Source: Bacteroidales bacterium (lineage in GTDB: Bacteria; Bacteroidota; Bacteroidia; Bacteroidales; Tenuifilaceae). From it: a stretch of DNA of 64,000 bases. Shown here piece by piece: positions 36,659 to 45,216 of this stretch (positions within the stretch are counted from its first letter, which is position 1; each line of letters starts with the position of its first letter). The stretch covers positions 124,001-188,000 of the forward strand of contig JACJXC010000005.1 in NCBI GenBank assembly GCA_020636835.1, read 5' to 3'. Below the pieces are notes generated by a model, which saw nothing but the letters and a program-made list of their open reading frames with translations, did not search any database and was not told the DNA's origin. The translations under genes were made by a program, and so were the position numbers.

Positions 36659-37555
36659 ATGTTCTCACATAAAATAATAGGATTAGTTACCGTATCAATT
36701 ACGTTACTCTTACTGTCGGGGTGCAAGTGCTCCACAAACCAGGAACGCGATTCGCTCCTGGTTGAAGAGGCTGTTGACACCCTCGCAACACTAATAAAAT
36801 TTGAAGATTCGGTATTCCCCCTTCCCTCGCCATGGCAGGTTGCCACACTAATTAAAAAAGTTAACATTCCCTACAGCGAGGGCTACCTAAACAAGGCCGA
36901 CAAATACCAGAAGTACAGTACAACCTTTAAGCAAGCCCTTAACCTAGGGATTTATGGCACCGATATTAGCTACCTGAATGTTTACGAAAAAACACAGGAA
37001 TCCATCAACTACCTTGGCACCATAAAAAAACTGAGCGAACAACTGGGCGTTAACCAAGCCTTTGAGCCCAAAGTTTTTGAATCGATAGAGCACAATATCA
37101 ACAACCGCGACTCCTTAACCCACATAATATCGCGCGCATACACCAACTCCGATTCGTACCTAAAAACCAGCGACCGAAACGACATTGGAGCCCTAATAAT
37201 TGCTGGCGGCTGGATCGAAAGTATGTATATACTCACCCAAATTGTTCAGGAAAACAGCCACCGCGACATAATCAACCGAATAGGAGAACAAAAACATCCG
37301 CTCGACAATTTGATTGAACTACTCACGCCTTTCTACTACAAATCGGCCGAGTTTTCAGCATTAATCGACGATTTAATTGACTTGGCATACGAATTCGATG
37401 GGGTTATTTACTCCTACACCTACCGCGAGCCTAAAATCGATCCAGAGCATAACCTTATAATTATCAATAGCCAGTCCAGAGTTATCATGTCAGAATACCA
37501 CATTCAAATTATCAGCAAAAAAATTGCGGCTTTACGGAATAAAATTGTTGAATAA
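36659..37555 (+). CDS. Lipoprotein of unknown function in the ABCG unit
   Basis: About 298 residues from ATG 36659, which gives a clean lipoprotein signal (VSITLLLLSGC). The frame is open further upstream, but those codons look non-coding. The mature protein is helical and the stretch NDIGALIIAGGWIESMYILTQIV is the most conserved-looking part. I do not recognise a domain. It overlaps or touches a small secreted-protein gene and then the ABCG-type transporter gene, so it may be a periplasmic part or cargo chaperone of that transporter. The function is unknown. Confidence 0.75.
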   Translation: MFSHKIIGLVTVSITLLLLSGCKCSTNQERDSLLVEEAVDTLATLIKFEDSVFPLPSPWQVATLIKKVNIPYSEGYLNKADKYQKYSTTFKQALNLGIYGTDISYLNVYEKTQESINYLGTIKKLSEQLGVNQAFEPKVFESIEHNINNRDSLTHIISRAYTNSDSYLKTSDRNDIGALIIAGGWIESMYILTQIVQENSHRDIINRIGEQKHPLDNLIELLTPFYYKSAEFSALIDDLIDLAYEFDGVIYSYTYREPKIDPEHNLIIINSQSRVIMSEYHIQIISKKIAALRNKIVE

Positions 37556-37568
37556 CTTTTTTGTCATT

Positions 37569-37985
37569 ATGCTTAAGCAAATAATCATACTAATATCTTT
37601 AATAGCGTTCACCCCGGCAATAGCAAATGCCCAGATAGAACAGTTGGAAAACATTTGCTCGCTTTACTTCCCTCCGGAGTACATTGCCGACGGACAGGAG
37701 TACTTTGCACCGCTCAAACCCGACCAAAAAATAGAGTTCCGTACCACATTCTTCGGCGATAATACCTATAGAATTGTGGGTTGTACCAACCTACGGAAAG
37801 GGAAACTGGTTTTCTCGGTTTACGACACCGACAAAAACCTACTGTTCACCAACGAAAGTTTCGATTACACCCCATTCTGGGATTTAAAATTTACATCCAC
37901 AGTAACCTGTGTTATACAAGTTGATGTTAAAAACACAAAATTTGTCCCGGGCTACGTTATGCTTCTCATAGGTTTTAAGCAGTAA
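37569..37985 (+). CDS. Secreted protein of unknown function in the ABCG unit
   Basis: About 138 residues from ATG 37569 with a signal peptide (QIIILISLIAFTPAIANAQ). The rest looks like a small beta-sandwich (IEFRTTFFGDNTYRIVGC, then LVFSVYDTDKNLLFTNES), ending in VMLLIGFKQ. No known domain is recognised. It lies between the lipoprotein and the ABC transporter, 13 and 35 bases away, so all three are very likely co-transcribed. It may be exported or act with the transporter's outer loop. Confidence 0.75.
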   Translation: MLKQIIILISLIAFTPAIANAQIEQLENICSLYFPPEYIADGQEYFAPLKPDQKIEFRTTFFGDNTYRIVGCTNLRKGKLVFSVYDTDKNLLFTNESFDYTPFWDLKFTSTVTCVIQVDVKNTKFVPGYVMLLIGFKQ

Positions 37986-38020
37986 AGCCAAGCACAAAAA
38001 AACAATAAAACACATCCCCA

Positions 38021-41000
38021 ATGAGCGAGTCGATTCTGAAAGCATTAATGCAACTTTTCGCAATAATTGCCCGCCCCGCAACCAGCGACGAAACAGAAGG
38101 CAACGACTACAGCGACAGGCGAAGGGTTGTGGAGGAATTTCTGAAAAACCAGCTCAACCAGGAACTCGTTACCGAATACCTCAAAGTTTTCGACTACTTC
38201 TACAACCTATACCAAGAGAAGCAAAGCGAGAAATCGAAATCGAAAAAAAGAACATCGTCGAGCTCCGTTCGGGTTCTGAAAATTTGTTCGCAGATTAACG
38301 AAGAGCTTATTCAACAACAAAAAATAGTGGTACTCATCAGGCTACTAGAATTTGTTAAACCCGAGGATGGCGAGGTTACAGAACAGGAAATGGCTTTCAT
38401 ATCAACGGTTTCCGAAACTTTTTTTGTTCCCGAACCCGAATTCGCCCTTCTCAGGGATTTCGTGCTAAACCCCTTCGAACAAATCCCCCCGCACCAAAAC
38501 ATCCTGCTGGTTAACAACAGCAAACACCCCGAGAATGATGATTTCAAGCATATATATTCCGAGAACATACACGACGAAATAAAAATCGCCTTTGTGGAAT
38601 CGGCCAATATATTTTTCCTTCGCTACAAGGGGAACCACGAACTTTACCTGAATGGACATCTGGTTCAGAACGAAAAAATATTTGTGCTGAACAACGGCTC
38701 GTCCATCCGTAATTCCAAGATAAAACCAATATACTTCAGCGATATTGTTGCCCGATTTGCCCAGGATAAAATTAAAGAACGCATCGTATTCGATGTGCAA
38801 GGCATCGAGTTCCATTTCAAGAATGGAAAAACGGGGCTACACCACATGTCGTTCTCCGAAGAATCGGGCCATCTGGTGGGAATTATGGGCGCATCGGGCG
38901 CAGGAAAGTCCACGCTGCTGAATGTACTCAACGGAAGCGAAACGCCTTCGCTCGGAAAGGTTTGCATCAACGGTATCGACATACACAACCAGAAGGATTT
39001 AATTGAGGGGCAAATCGGATTCGTTTCGCAGGACGACCTGCTAATTGAGGAATTAACGGTTTACCAAAACCTATACTTCAACGCCAAGCTATGCTTCGAT
39101 AATTACAACGCCACACAACTAAACGAAGCGGTTAACAAAATGCTTGCGAGCCTCGGCCTGTTCGAGATTAAGGACATGAAGGTGGGCTCGCCACTCAACA
39201 AAAAGATCAGCGGAGGCCAACGCAAACGGTTGAATATTGCACTGGAGCTAATCCGCGAACCGGCCATCCTTTTCCTCGACGAGCCCACATCGGGCCTCAG
39301 CTCGCGCGACTCGGAAAACATTCTGGACCTGCTCAAGGAGTTAACCCTCAAGGGTAAACTCGTATTTGTGGTAATACACCAACCCTCTTCGGATATTTTT
39401 AAAATGTTCGACAAGCTGCTGATACTCGACACCGGAGGCTACCTAATTTACAATGGCGACCCCATCGAATCTATCATCTACTATAAATCGAGAGTCCAAC
39501 ACGCCAACTGGAACGAGAGCGAGTGTACGCTCTGCGGTAATGTTAATCCCGAACAGATTTTCAACATAGTGGAGGCCAAGGTGCTCGACGAGTACGGCAA
39601 TCCAACCCGATCGAGAAAAGTAAGCCCTGGGGAATGGAACGAACACTTTAAACGTTTCTTTCCCGAAACGCCCAAAGCCAAAGACATCCACCAGGAACTA
39701 CCCAAAATTCACTTCAAAGTACCAAACTGGGCTAAACAACTGGTCATCTTCGTAAAACGCGACGTACTGTCCAAACTGGCCAATACGCAGTACATAATAA
39801 TCAACGCATTCGAAACCCCTCTGCTGGCATTCCTGCTCTCGTACATCATTAAGTACTATAACGTAGATGTTTCCAACAAAATTGGCTACACCCTACTCGA
39901 CAACAGCAACCTGCCGGTTTACATCTTCATGTCGGTTATTGTTGGAATATTTGTGGGGCTAACGGTAAGCGCCGAGGAGATAATTAAGGATAGAAAAATC
40001 CTAAAACGCGAAGCATTCCTCAACCTCAGTTGGTCCAGCTACCTGATGTCAAAAGTATCGATATTACTGGTACTGTCGGCGTTTCAAGCCTTAATTTTTG
40101 TAATTGTGGGGAATACCATCCTCGAAATAAGGGGAATGTACTTCGAGTACTGGCTAGTACTATTCAGTACTTGGTTCTCGTCAAATATGCTGGGGTTGGT
40201 TATTTCCGACAGCTTTAAAGCGGTTGTAACCATATACATACTGATCCCATTCCTTGTAATCCCCCAAATTATTCTCAGCGGGATTATTGTTAAGTACGAA
40301 AAGTTGAACCCCAGTATTTCGTCGCCCAGCAATATTCCCATATACGGAGAAGTTATTGTGGCCCGATGGGCATACGAAGCATTGGCGGTTTACCAGTTTA
40401 AAGAGAGCGAGTACGAACGGCCATTCTACATTTACGACGAGGCCATGAGCATATCGGATTTCAAGCGCAACTACTGGCTAAAATCGCTTCAGAATAAAAT
40501 TGATTACTGCGCTCGCAATATCGAGGCCAACGCCAAAAGCGACGAATTTGTGGCAGCCCTGCATTTACTCCAAAACGAATTTGTGAAGGAAATGACATCG
40601 CCCCGCAGCTCGCAGCTAATTTTCAGCAAATACACACAGATAAACCCCACCGATATAACCCCCGAGCTCTTGGCCGAAATGAACAAGTACCTTGGGTTGG
40701 TTCGCAAGTACTACGTTAAACTATACAATAAGGCCAGCAACAAGAAGGATAAACTAATAGCGAAACAACAAAGCACCCCGGAGGGAAAAGCCCAATTCCT
40801 AGAATTAAAACGCCGTTACCATAACGAGAGTTTGAGCGAGTTTGTAAAAAACTCCGGCGAAGTGGAGCGCATAATCGAGTACAATGGACACCTCATCCAA
40901 AAAATTGACCCGGTATTCCTATACCCCGAATCCAAGTTTATCCGTTCACACTTCTACGCCCCAGCCAAATCAATATTCGGAAGGTATTTTAGCACCTATT

Positions 41001-41119
41001 GGGTAAATGTAGCCGTAATTTGGATATCGAGCCTTCTGCTCTACATCGTACTTTATTTCAGACTATTCAAACGTTTACTGGACAGAATTGAGCAGCTAAG
41101 CGGCGATAACGACGATTAA
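38021..41119 (+). CDS. ABCG-type ABC transporter with TerB-like and FHA-like N-terminus
   Basis: A 1032-residue fusion. Residues ~1-160 look TerB-like (LLEFVKPEDGEVTEQEMAFI). Residues ~190-250 look like an FHA-type beta sandwich (FLRYKGNHELYLNGHLV). The ATPase spans ~265-490: Walker A GASGAGKSTLLN, signature ISGGQRKRLN, Walker B ILFLDEPTSGLSS and VIHQPSSD, the ABCG/White pattern. The membrane part has helices near 590-760 and 1000-1020. Between the last helices lies a soluble insert of about 220 residues, much larger than usual, probably extracytoplasmic. ABCG-type reverse order (ATPase before membrane part) suggests export. The substrate is unknown. Confidence 0.85.
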   Translation: MSESILKALMQLFAIIARPATSDETEGNDYSDRRRVVEEFLKNQLNQELVTEYLKVFDYFYNLYQEKQSEKSKSKKRTSSSSVRVLKICSQINEELIQQQKIVVLIRLLEFVKPEDGEVTEQEMAFISTVSETFFVPEPEFALLRDFVLNPFEQIPPHQNILLVNNSKHPENDDFKHIYSENIHDEIKIAFVESANIFFLRYKGNHELYLNGHLVQNEKIFVLNNGSSIRNSKIKPIYFSDIVARFAQDKIKERIVFDVQGIEFHFKNGKTGLHHMSFSEESGHLVGIMGASGAGKSTLLNVLNGSETPSLGKVCINGIDIHNQKDLIEGQIGFVSQDDLLIEELTVYQNLYFNAKLCFDNYNATQLNEAVNKMLASLGLFEIKDMKVGSPLNKKISGGQRKRLNIALELIREPAILFLDEPTSGLSSRDSENILDLLKELTLKGKLVFVVIHQPSSDIFKMFDKLLILDTGGYLIYNGDPIESIIYYKSRVQHANWNESECTLCGNVNPEQIFNIVEAKVLDEYGNPTRSRKVSPGEWNEHFKRFFPETPKAKDIHQELPKIHFKVPNWAKQLVIFVKRDVLSKLANTQYIIINAFETPLLAFLLSYIIKYYNVDVSNKIGYTLLDNSNLPVYIFMSVIVGIFVGLTVSAEEIIKDRKILKREAFLNLSWSSYLMSKVSILLVLSAFQALIFVIVGNTILEIRGMYFEYWLVLFSTWFSSNMLGLVISDSFKAVVTIYILIPFLVIPQIILSGIIVKYEKLNPSISSPSNIPIYGEVIVARWAYEALAVYQFKESEYERPFYIYDEAMSISDFKRNYWLKSLQNKIDYCARNIEANAKSDEFVAALHLLQNEFVKEMTSPRSSQLIFSKYTQINPTDITPELLAEMNKYLGLVRKYYVKLYNKASNKKDKLIAKQQSTPEGKAQFLELKRRYHNESLSEFVKNSGEVERIIEYNGHLIQKIDPVFLYPESKFIRSHFYAPAKSIFGRYFSTYWVNVAVIWISSLLLYIVLYFRLFKRLLDRIEQLSGDNDD

Positions 41120-41123
41120 AAGA

Positions 41124-41145
41124 AAAAGGGGCATCAGCCCCTTTT
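41124..41145. terminator. Terminator between ABCG unit and siaBC
   Basis: A perfect 9-bp stem AAAAGGGGC (41124-41132) / GCCCCTTTT (41137-41145) with an ATCA loop lies between convergent genes. The A/T flanks of the stem allow it to act for both strands. Confidence 0.8.
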
Positions 41146-41177
41146 ATTTGCGTATATACAATGTGGTGGTTTTAATC

Positions 41178-41558
41178 CTAATCCACAATCTGAATCATTT
41201 TAAAAGGAACTTTAATAATCGACTCATAATCCTCGCCTGCCTCAAGCATATCCTCATCATCCTCCTCGTAGTACCAGTTAATAACCACATCGGCAGAATT
41301 CTTTTTAAGCACTTCTAGTTTCTTGAACACATCCAGAATACACTTGGACGATGCAGTATTAAAATATTCCAAACGAATATTTACAACAGTTTTAGCAGCA
41401 GGTCCTTTGGCGTACTCATCGAGCCAATCCACTACCGGTTTATAAAACTCAATTGAATTTTCGGGAATAGATCTCCCTTTAACTTCCACAACCCCGCTAT
41501 TCGGATCCATTATAACGGTTGGGGTTTTTGGAGTACCTTCGATGTTTATTAATTCCAT
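41178..41558 (-). CDS. siaC: SiaC-family regulatory phosphoprotein (DUF1987)
   Basis: A 126-residue STAS-like protein of the DUF1987/SiaC family. It has the family pattern VVEVKGRSIPENSIEFYKP, the helix VVDWLDEYAKGP, and the phosphosite region LEYFNTASSK. By my count the Thr is residue 68, the same number as the phosphorylated Thr in Pseudomonas SiaC. In Pseudomonas, unphosphorylated SiaC activates the diguanylate cyclase SiaD, and the kinase SiaB switches it off. The SiaB gene lies 17 bases upstream here. SiaD and the phosphatase SiaA are not in the window, so the target in this organism is unknown. Confidence 0.88.
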   Translation of the reverse strand: MELINIEGTPKTPTVIMDPNSGVVEVKGRSIPENSIEFYKPVVDWLDEYAKGPAAKTVVNIRLEYFNTASSKCILDVFKKLEVLKKNSADVVINWYYEEDDEDMLEAGEDYESIIKVPFKMIQIVD

Positions 41559-41575
41559 GGCGGCAAATTTTTACT

Positions 41576-42118
41576 TTATTCGGTTATCAGCACGTTTAGG
41601 TTGAAAAAATCATACTCACTGCTATAGGAGGAAAACTTGTATTCCAGCTTGTTGCCAGTTTTACGAGCCATATCGATGAGCCCCAAACCGCCTCCTCCTT
41701 TCTCAGAGAACGTTTGATTATTCAGAACAAATTTATAAAAATCTTTTAATTCTTCTTTTGATAGGGAATTAATCTTATCAATTTTTTCCTTTAACACAAT
41801 GGACTTTTCGGAGCGAACCATATTTCCGGTGGATATCCGATAGCCATTATCCGTTTTGGACAGCACAAACGCCCCAAAGTTATGTGTCGATTCGCTATTC
41901 TTCACCGGATCGACATGGTGATAAAGGTTTTGAAGACACTCCACCAGCACATTGTAGAGTTTCTTGCGAACCAAATTTTGCTCCAGCAAATCATCAAGCT
42001 TCGACTCAACCAAGCCTAGCGTATCGGCAATAATATCTGCGCTAATGGTACCCTTATAGGCCACAATAATGTCGCCCTTGTGCATCTGCGCATAGCATTG
42101 GTTTAAAAAATCACTCAT
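41576..42118 (-). CDS. siaB: SiaB-family protein kinase
   Basis: About 180 residues from ATG 42118; an in-frame ATG at 42145 is equally possible. It has a GHKL-like kinase fold: an N-box-like helix (LVECLQNLYHHVD) and a glycine-rich ATP lid (GGGGLGLIDMARKTG). The N-terminal MHKGDIIVAYKGTISADI is typical of SiaB (DUF6272). It should phosphorylate the SiaC-like protein encoded downstream in a partner-switch module. A possible -7 box and -33 TTG lie just upstream. This is a compact two-gene regulator without its usual phosphatase partner. Confidence 0.85.
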   Translation of the reverse strand: MSDFLNQCYAQMHKGDIIVAYKGTISADIIADTLGLVESKLDDLLEQNLVRKKLYNVLVECLQNLYHHVDPVKNSESTHNFGAFVLSKTDNGYRISTGNMVRSEKSIVLKEKIDKINSLSKEELKDFYKFVLNNQTFSEKGGGGLGLIDMARKTGNKLEYKFSSYSSEYDFFNLNVLITE

Positions 42119-42169
42119 AGATGAGCGCTGTTTGTTCGCTTGCAATTTGCTATCAATTAATACTTAAAA

Positions 42170-42202
42170 CAAATATAATAAAATTTATTATGAACATTAC
42201 AA
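42170..42202 (-). promoter_or_regulatory. Probable promoter of siaBC
   Basis: On the minus strand TTG (42202-42200), a 22-base spacer and TATATTTG (42177-42170) approximate the Bacteroidota consensus. The spacer is slightly long. Confidence 0.5.
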
Positions 42203-42305
42203 TATTATTTTTATAATAATTTAATTTTTCGCCATAAATAAAGCATTGGAGTAAGGGTGTAGATCCGATTACACAAATTGGATAGAAAAATACAATTAAA
42301 TTGAC

Positions 42306-42332
42306 ATAAAAAAAGCCGGAATAAATCCGGCT
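42306..42332 (-). terminator. Terminator of the helicase-methyltransferase unit
   Basis: Read on the minus strand, AGCCGGA (42332-42326) and TCCGGCT (42320-42314) form a 7-bp stem with a TTTAT loop. It is followed by a run of T to about 42307, just past the methyltransferase stop. Confidence 0.85.
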
Positions 42333-42336
42333 AATA

Positions 42337-43557
42337 TTACTTGCGTTTGAGAACTGCCTTCGGCTTGGCCAATCGGGGTTGAGCCTGTTCGAGGTCGATA
42401 CTCGCAGCCATCTCCTTGGGTGCGGTTCCCGAAAACATGGGAAAGTGTTCAAAAATACTCTCCTGAGCACCATTAAACAGCGATAGTTTCGACGATGGTC
42501 GCAGCCCAATATTCCTTAAAGCCTCCATGTTAGACCCCACTATCCACACATCGTAACCAGTGTACTTCTGTTTGAAGCAATCGCCGAGCTGCGAGTAGAA
42601 TGATTCCAACTGCTCCCTTTTTAGCCGTTCGCCAAAAGGCGGATTTGTAATTACAACAGCGCCTGGAGCTCCTGGAGCTGGGCTTTCGAAAATAGATGCA
42701 GCCTGAATATCTACTTTCTTCAGCAAGCCAGCATTTTTAACATTAAGCAAGGCTGACTCCACTGCACGGCTCGAAATATCCCTGCCAATAATGTGATGTT
42801 CAAAATCGCGCTCCATGCTATCGTCGTTGTAAATACTCTGCAACAGCTCATCGTCGAAATCGAGCCAGTACTCAAAGCCAAAGTTCTGTCGAAATACACC
42901 GGGAGGTATTCCATAAGCAATAAGAGCAGCCTCAATGGCAATGGTTCCCGAACCACACATGGGATCAATAAAATCTGATTTGCAGTCCCATCCCGAGAGA
43001 AGAATTAGCCCTGCAGCCAACACCTCGTTAATTGGCGCGATATCGGGCGAGTGGCGATACCCCCGACGATGCAGCGAATCGCCCGACGAATCGAGCATGA
43101 TAGTACAAGTATCATTGGTAACGCTAACAAAGAATTGTATTTGCGGATTCTTAGGGTCGATGAATGGACGCTTCCCAAATTTATCGCGGAACTGGTCGGC
43201 TATAGCATCCTTTAACTTCAGCGCAATATACCTCGAATGCGGAAAAAGATCGGAATCCACCACGCTATCAACGGCAAACTTATGGTTCAGTTCCATTACC
43301 GAACTCCAATCAAACTTTTTGGCCTGACCATAAAACTCCTCCACTGTGCGAGCGTTAAATGTATATATGGGCTTAAGAATGCGCAGCGCTGTACGAAGCC
43401 TAAAATTGGACTTGTAAAGCAACTCCTTATCACCCATAAAACTAACGGATCGACTTCCGACTTTGATGCTTTCAGCGCCTAAAGCTTGCAATTCACCGGC
43501 CAATACCTCCTCTAACCCTTGATAGGTTTTGGCTACAATCTCAAATTTTTCAGACAT
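42337..43557 (-). CDS. THUMP-domain rRNA methyltransferase (RlmL N-half-like)
   Basis: A 406-residue enzyme. A ferredoxin-like/THUMP RNA-binding part (residues ~1-155, KTYQGLEEVLAGELQALGA) precedes a Rossmann methylase with SAM motif FIDPMCGSGTIAIEAAL and catalytic NPPFGERL. This corresponds to the RlmL half of E. coli RlmKL, which makes m2G2445 in 23S rRNA, without the RlmK half. A Lys/Arg-rich C-terminal tail (LAKPKAVLKRK) may help bind RNA. It lies 17 bases after a DEAD-box helicase gene, which fits a joint role in ribosome assembly. Confidence 0.9.
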   Translation of the reverse strand: MSEKFEIVAKTYQGLEEVLAGELQALGAESIKVGSRSVSFMGDKELLYKSNFRLRTALRILKPIYTFNARTVEEFYGQAKKFDWSSVMELNHKFAVDSVVDSDLFPHSRYIALKLKDAIADQFRDKFGKRPFIDPKNPQIQFFVSVTNDTCTIMLDSSGDSLHRRGYRHSPDIAPINEVLAAGLILLSGWDCKSDFIDPMCGSGTIAIEAALIAYGIPPGVFRQNFGFEYWLDFDDELLQSIYNDDSMERDFEHHIIGRDISSRAVESALLNVKNAGLLKKVDIQAASIFESPAPGAPGAVVITNPPFGERLKREQLESFYSQLGDCFKQKYTGYDVWIVGSNMEALRNIGLRPSSKLSLFNGAQESIFEHFPMFSGTAPKEMAASIDLEQAQPRLAKPKAVLKRK

Positions 43558-43574
43558 AGAACTAAACTATTGTA

Positions 43575-45152
43575 CTACTTTTTAGGTTTTGCTTTGGTTA
43601 TTAATGGTTTCCCCCCAGATTTTTGGTCGGAAAATGCTTTCAGTATTTTCTCGGCATCGGTAAACGGAACCGTGATAAACGAAAAGTCATCGCGTACATT
43701 AATATCATCAATCTTATTGTCGGGAATCTGTATCTCGCGGCGAATAAACTCCGAAAGTTTCTTGGGCGACATACCGTCGTTACGACCCAGCCCAATAAAT
43801 AAACGGGTTGTCCCCTTTGAATCGACGCGGAATGAGCGTATTTCGGAATAGCTGGACTCTTCGAGTTGCGCCTTGAACGCCAAGCGGAGCAATGCGGCAA
43901 GTGCCACCTCGGGACTATTGGTTTCAATCAGATCCTCTGCCATACCAAGGTAATCCTCGTAAGTTCCCTGCTTAATTATCTCATAAAGTTCGTCCTTAAT
44001 CTTCTCCTTTTTAACCGCCACAATATCTTGGGCGTTGGGTAGTATCTCCTTGCGGATATTCACCTTGGTAGCCTTTTGCACATAGTTAAGCTTGCGGTAC
44101 TCCTCGGGCGAAACGAAAGTAATGGCAGTTCCCTGCTTACCAGCCCTACCGGTACGTCCAATACGGTGAATGTACGACTCAGGATCCTGAGGTAAACTGT
44201 AGTTAATAACGTGAGTAAGATCAACGATGTCGATACCCCGAGCAGCCACATCGGTAGCCACCAGCACATTGATAAAGCGTTTACGGAATTTGGCTAGGGT
44301 TTTCTCGCGGTGAGCCTGGGTTATCTCTCCGTGAAGCCCTTCGGCACCATAGCCCCTCTCGATCAGTTTAGAGGTAACCACATCCACATCGTTACGGGTA
44401 CGGCAGAATACGAGTCCGTAAAATTCTGGTTCAATATCTATAATCCGGGTAAGAGCGTCGAACTTATCGCCTTCACGAACCTCGAAGTATATCTGATCGG
44501 TCAATCCGGTAGTGGGTTGCGCTTTGTCAACCACCAACATCCTGGGATTATTCATGTACCGTTTGGCCAGCTTGGCAATTCGATCGGGCATGGTTGCAGA
44601 GAAAAGCAGAGTACGCTTCTCTTTTGGGGTATGCTTCATGATATCCTCGATATCATCAATAAAGCCCATGTTAAGCATCTCATCAGCCTCATCGAGAACA
44701 AACATCATAAGGCTGCTAAAATCCAAATCGCCACGGCTGATCAAATCGAGGATTCGACCAGGAGTACCAACAACCACATCCACACCTTTTTTAAGGCGTC
44801 GCTGCTGTTCGGATATAGACTGTCCGCCATAAACAGCAGCCACCACAACACGTTTTGCGGCCAACGAGATCACCTCGTCGCACACTTGCAATGCCAATTC
44901 GCGGGTTGGAACAAGGACTAAAGCCTTAATTCCAGAGGGTTTTCCCTCCAACATTTCAACAATTGGTAAACCGAATGCTGCGGTTTTACCGGTTCCAGTT
45001 TGCGCCTGCGCAATCACATCGCCACCCTCGGTCAGAAGTACCGGTATGGTTAACTTCTGAATGGGCGATGGTTGCTCAAACCCCTTGGCCTGGATAGCCT
45101 CCAATGCTTTTTCGGACAACCCAAGTTGTCTGAACGCGTCTAATTTTTCCAT
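43575..45152 (-). CDS. DEAD-box RNA helicase with DbpA-type C-terminal domain
   Basis: A 525-residue ATP-dependent RNA helicase. Motifs in order: Q motif (GFEQPSPIQ), I (AQTGTGKTAAF), Ia (PTRELALQ), II (DEADEML), III (SAT), V (VATDVAARGID) and VI (HRIGRTGRAG). The C-terminus has an RRM-like DbpA RNA-binding domain (TTRLFIGLGRNDGMSP) and a basic tail. It belongs to the CsdA/DeaD-DbpA group that remodels RNA in ribosome assembly and cold adaptation. It is followed by an rRNA methyltransferase in the same unit. A hairpin sits in the leader at 45169-45186. Confidence 0.93.
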   Translation of the reverse strand: MEKLDAFRQLGLSEKALEAIQAKGFEQPSPIQKLTIPVLLTEGGDVIAQAQTGTGKTAAFGLPIVEMLEGKPSGIKALVLVPTRELALQVCDEVISLAAKRVVVAAVYGGQSISEQQRRLKKGVDVVVGTPGRILDLISRGDLDFSSLMMFVLDEADEMLNMGFIDDIEDIMKHTPKEKRTLLFSATMPDRIAKLAKRYMNNPRMLVVDKAQPTTGLTDQIYFEVREGDKFDALTRIIDIEPEFYGLVFCRTRNDVDVVTSKLIERGYGAEGLHGEITQAHREKTLAKFRKRFINVLVATDVAARGIDIVDLTHVINYSLPQDPESYIHRIGRTGRAGKQGTAITFVSPEEYRKLNYVQKATKVNIRKEILPNAQDIVAVKKEKIKDELYEIIKQGTYEDYLGMAEDLIETNSPEVALAALLRLAFKAQLEESSYSEIRSFRVDSKGTTRLFIGLGRNDGMSPKKLSEFIRREIQIPDNKIDDINVRDDFSFITVPFTDAEKILKAFSDQKSGGKPLITKAKPKK

Positions 45153-45168
45153 TTAATAGTGATAAAGT

Positions 45169-45186
45169 GATCTCCTCCCGGAGATC
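45169..45186 (-). promoter_or_regulatory. Hairpin upstream of the DEAD-box helicase
   Basis: GATCTCC (45169-45175) / GGAGATC (45180-45186) is a perfect 7-bp stem with a 4-base loop in the 64-base gap between the S41 protease stop and the helicase start. It may be a leader structure or a weak terminator. Confidence 0.5.
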
Positions 45187-45216
45187 GGTTCAAATTGCAT
45201 ATTGAAAATATATACT

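Noticed and set aside
42153..42509. A 118-codon frame overlapping the rRNA methyltransferase end
   Set aside because: It lies in another frame of a well-supported gene and crosses its terminator, and the composition is not protein-like.
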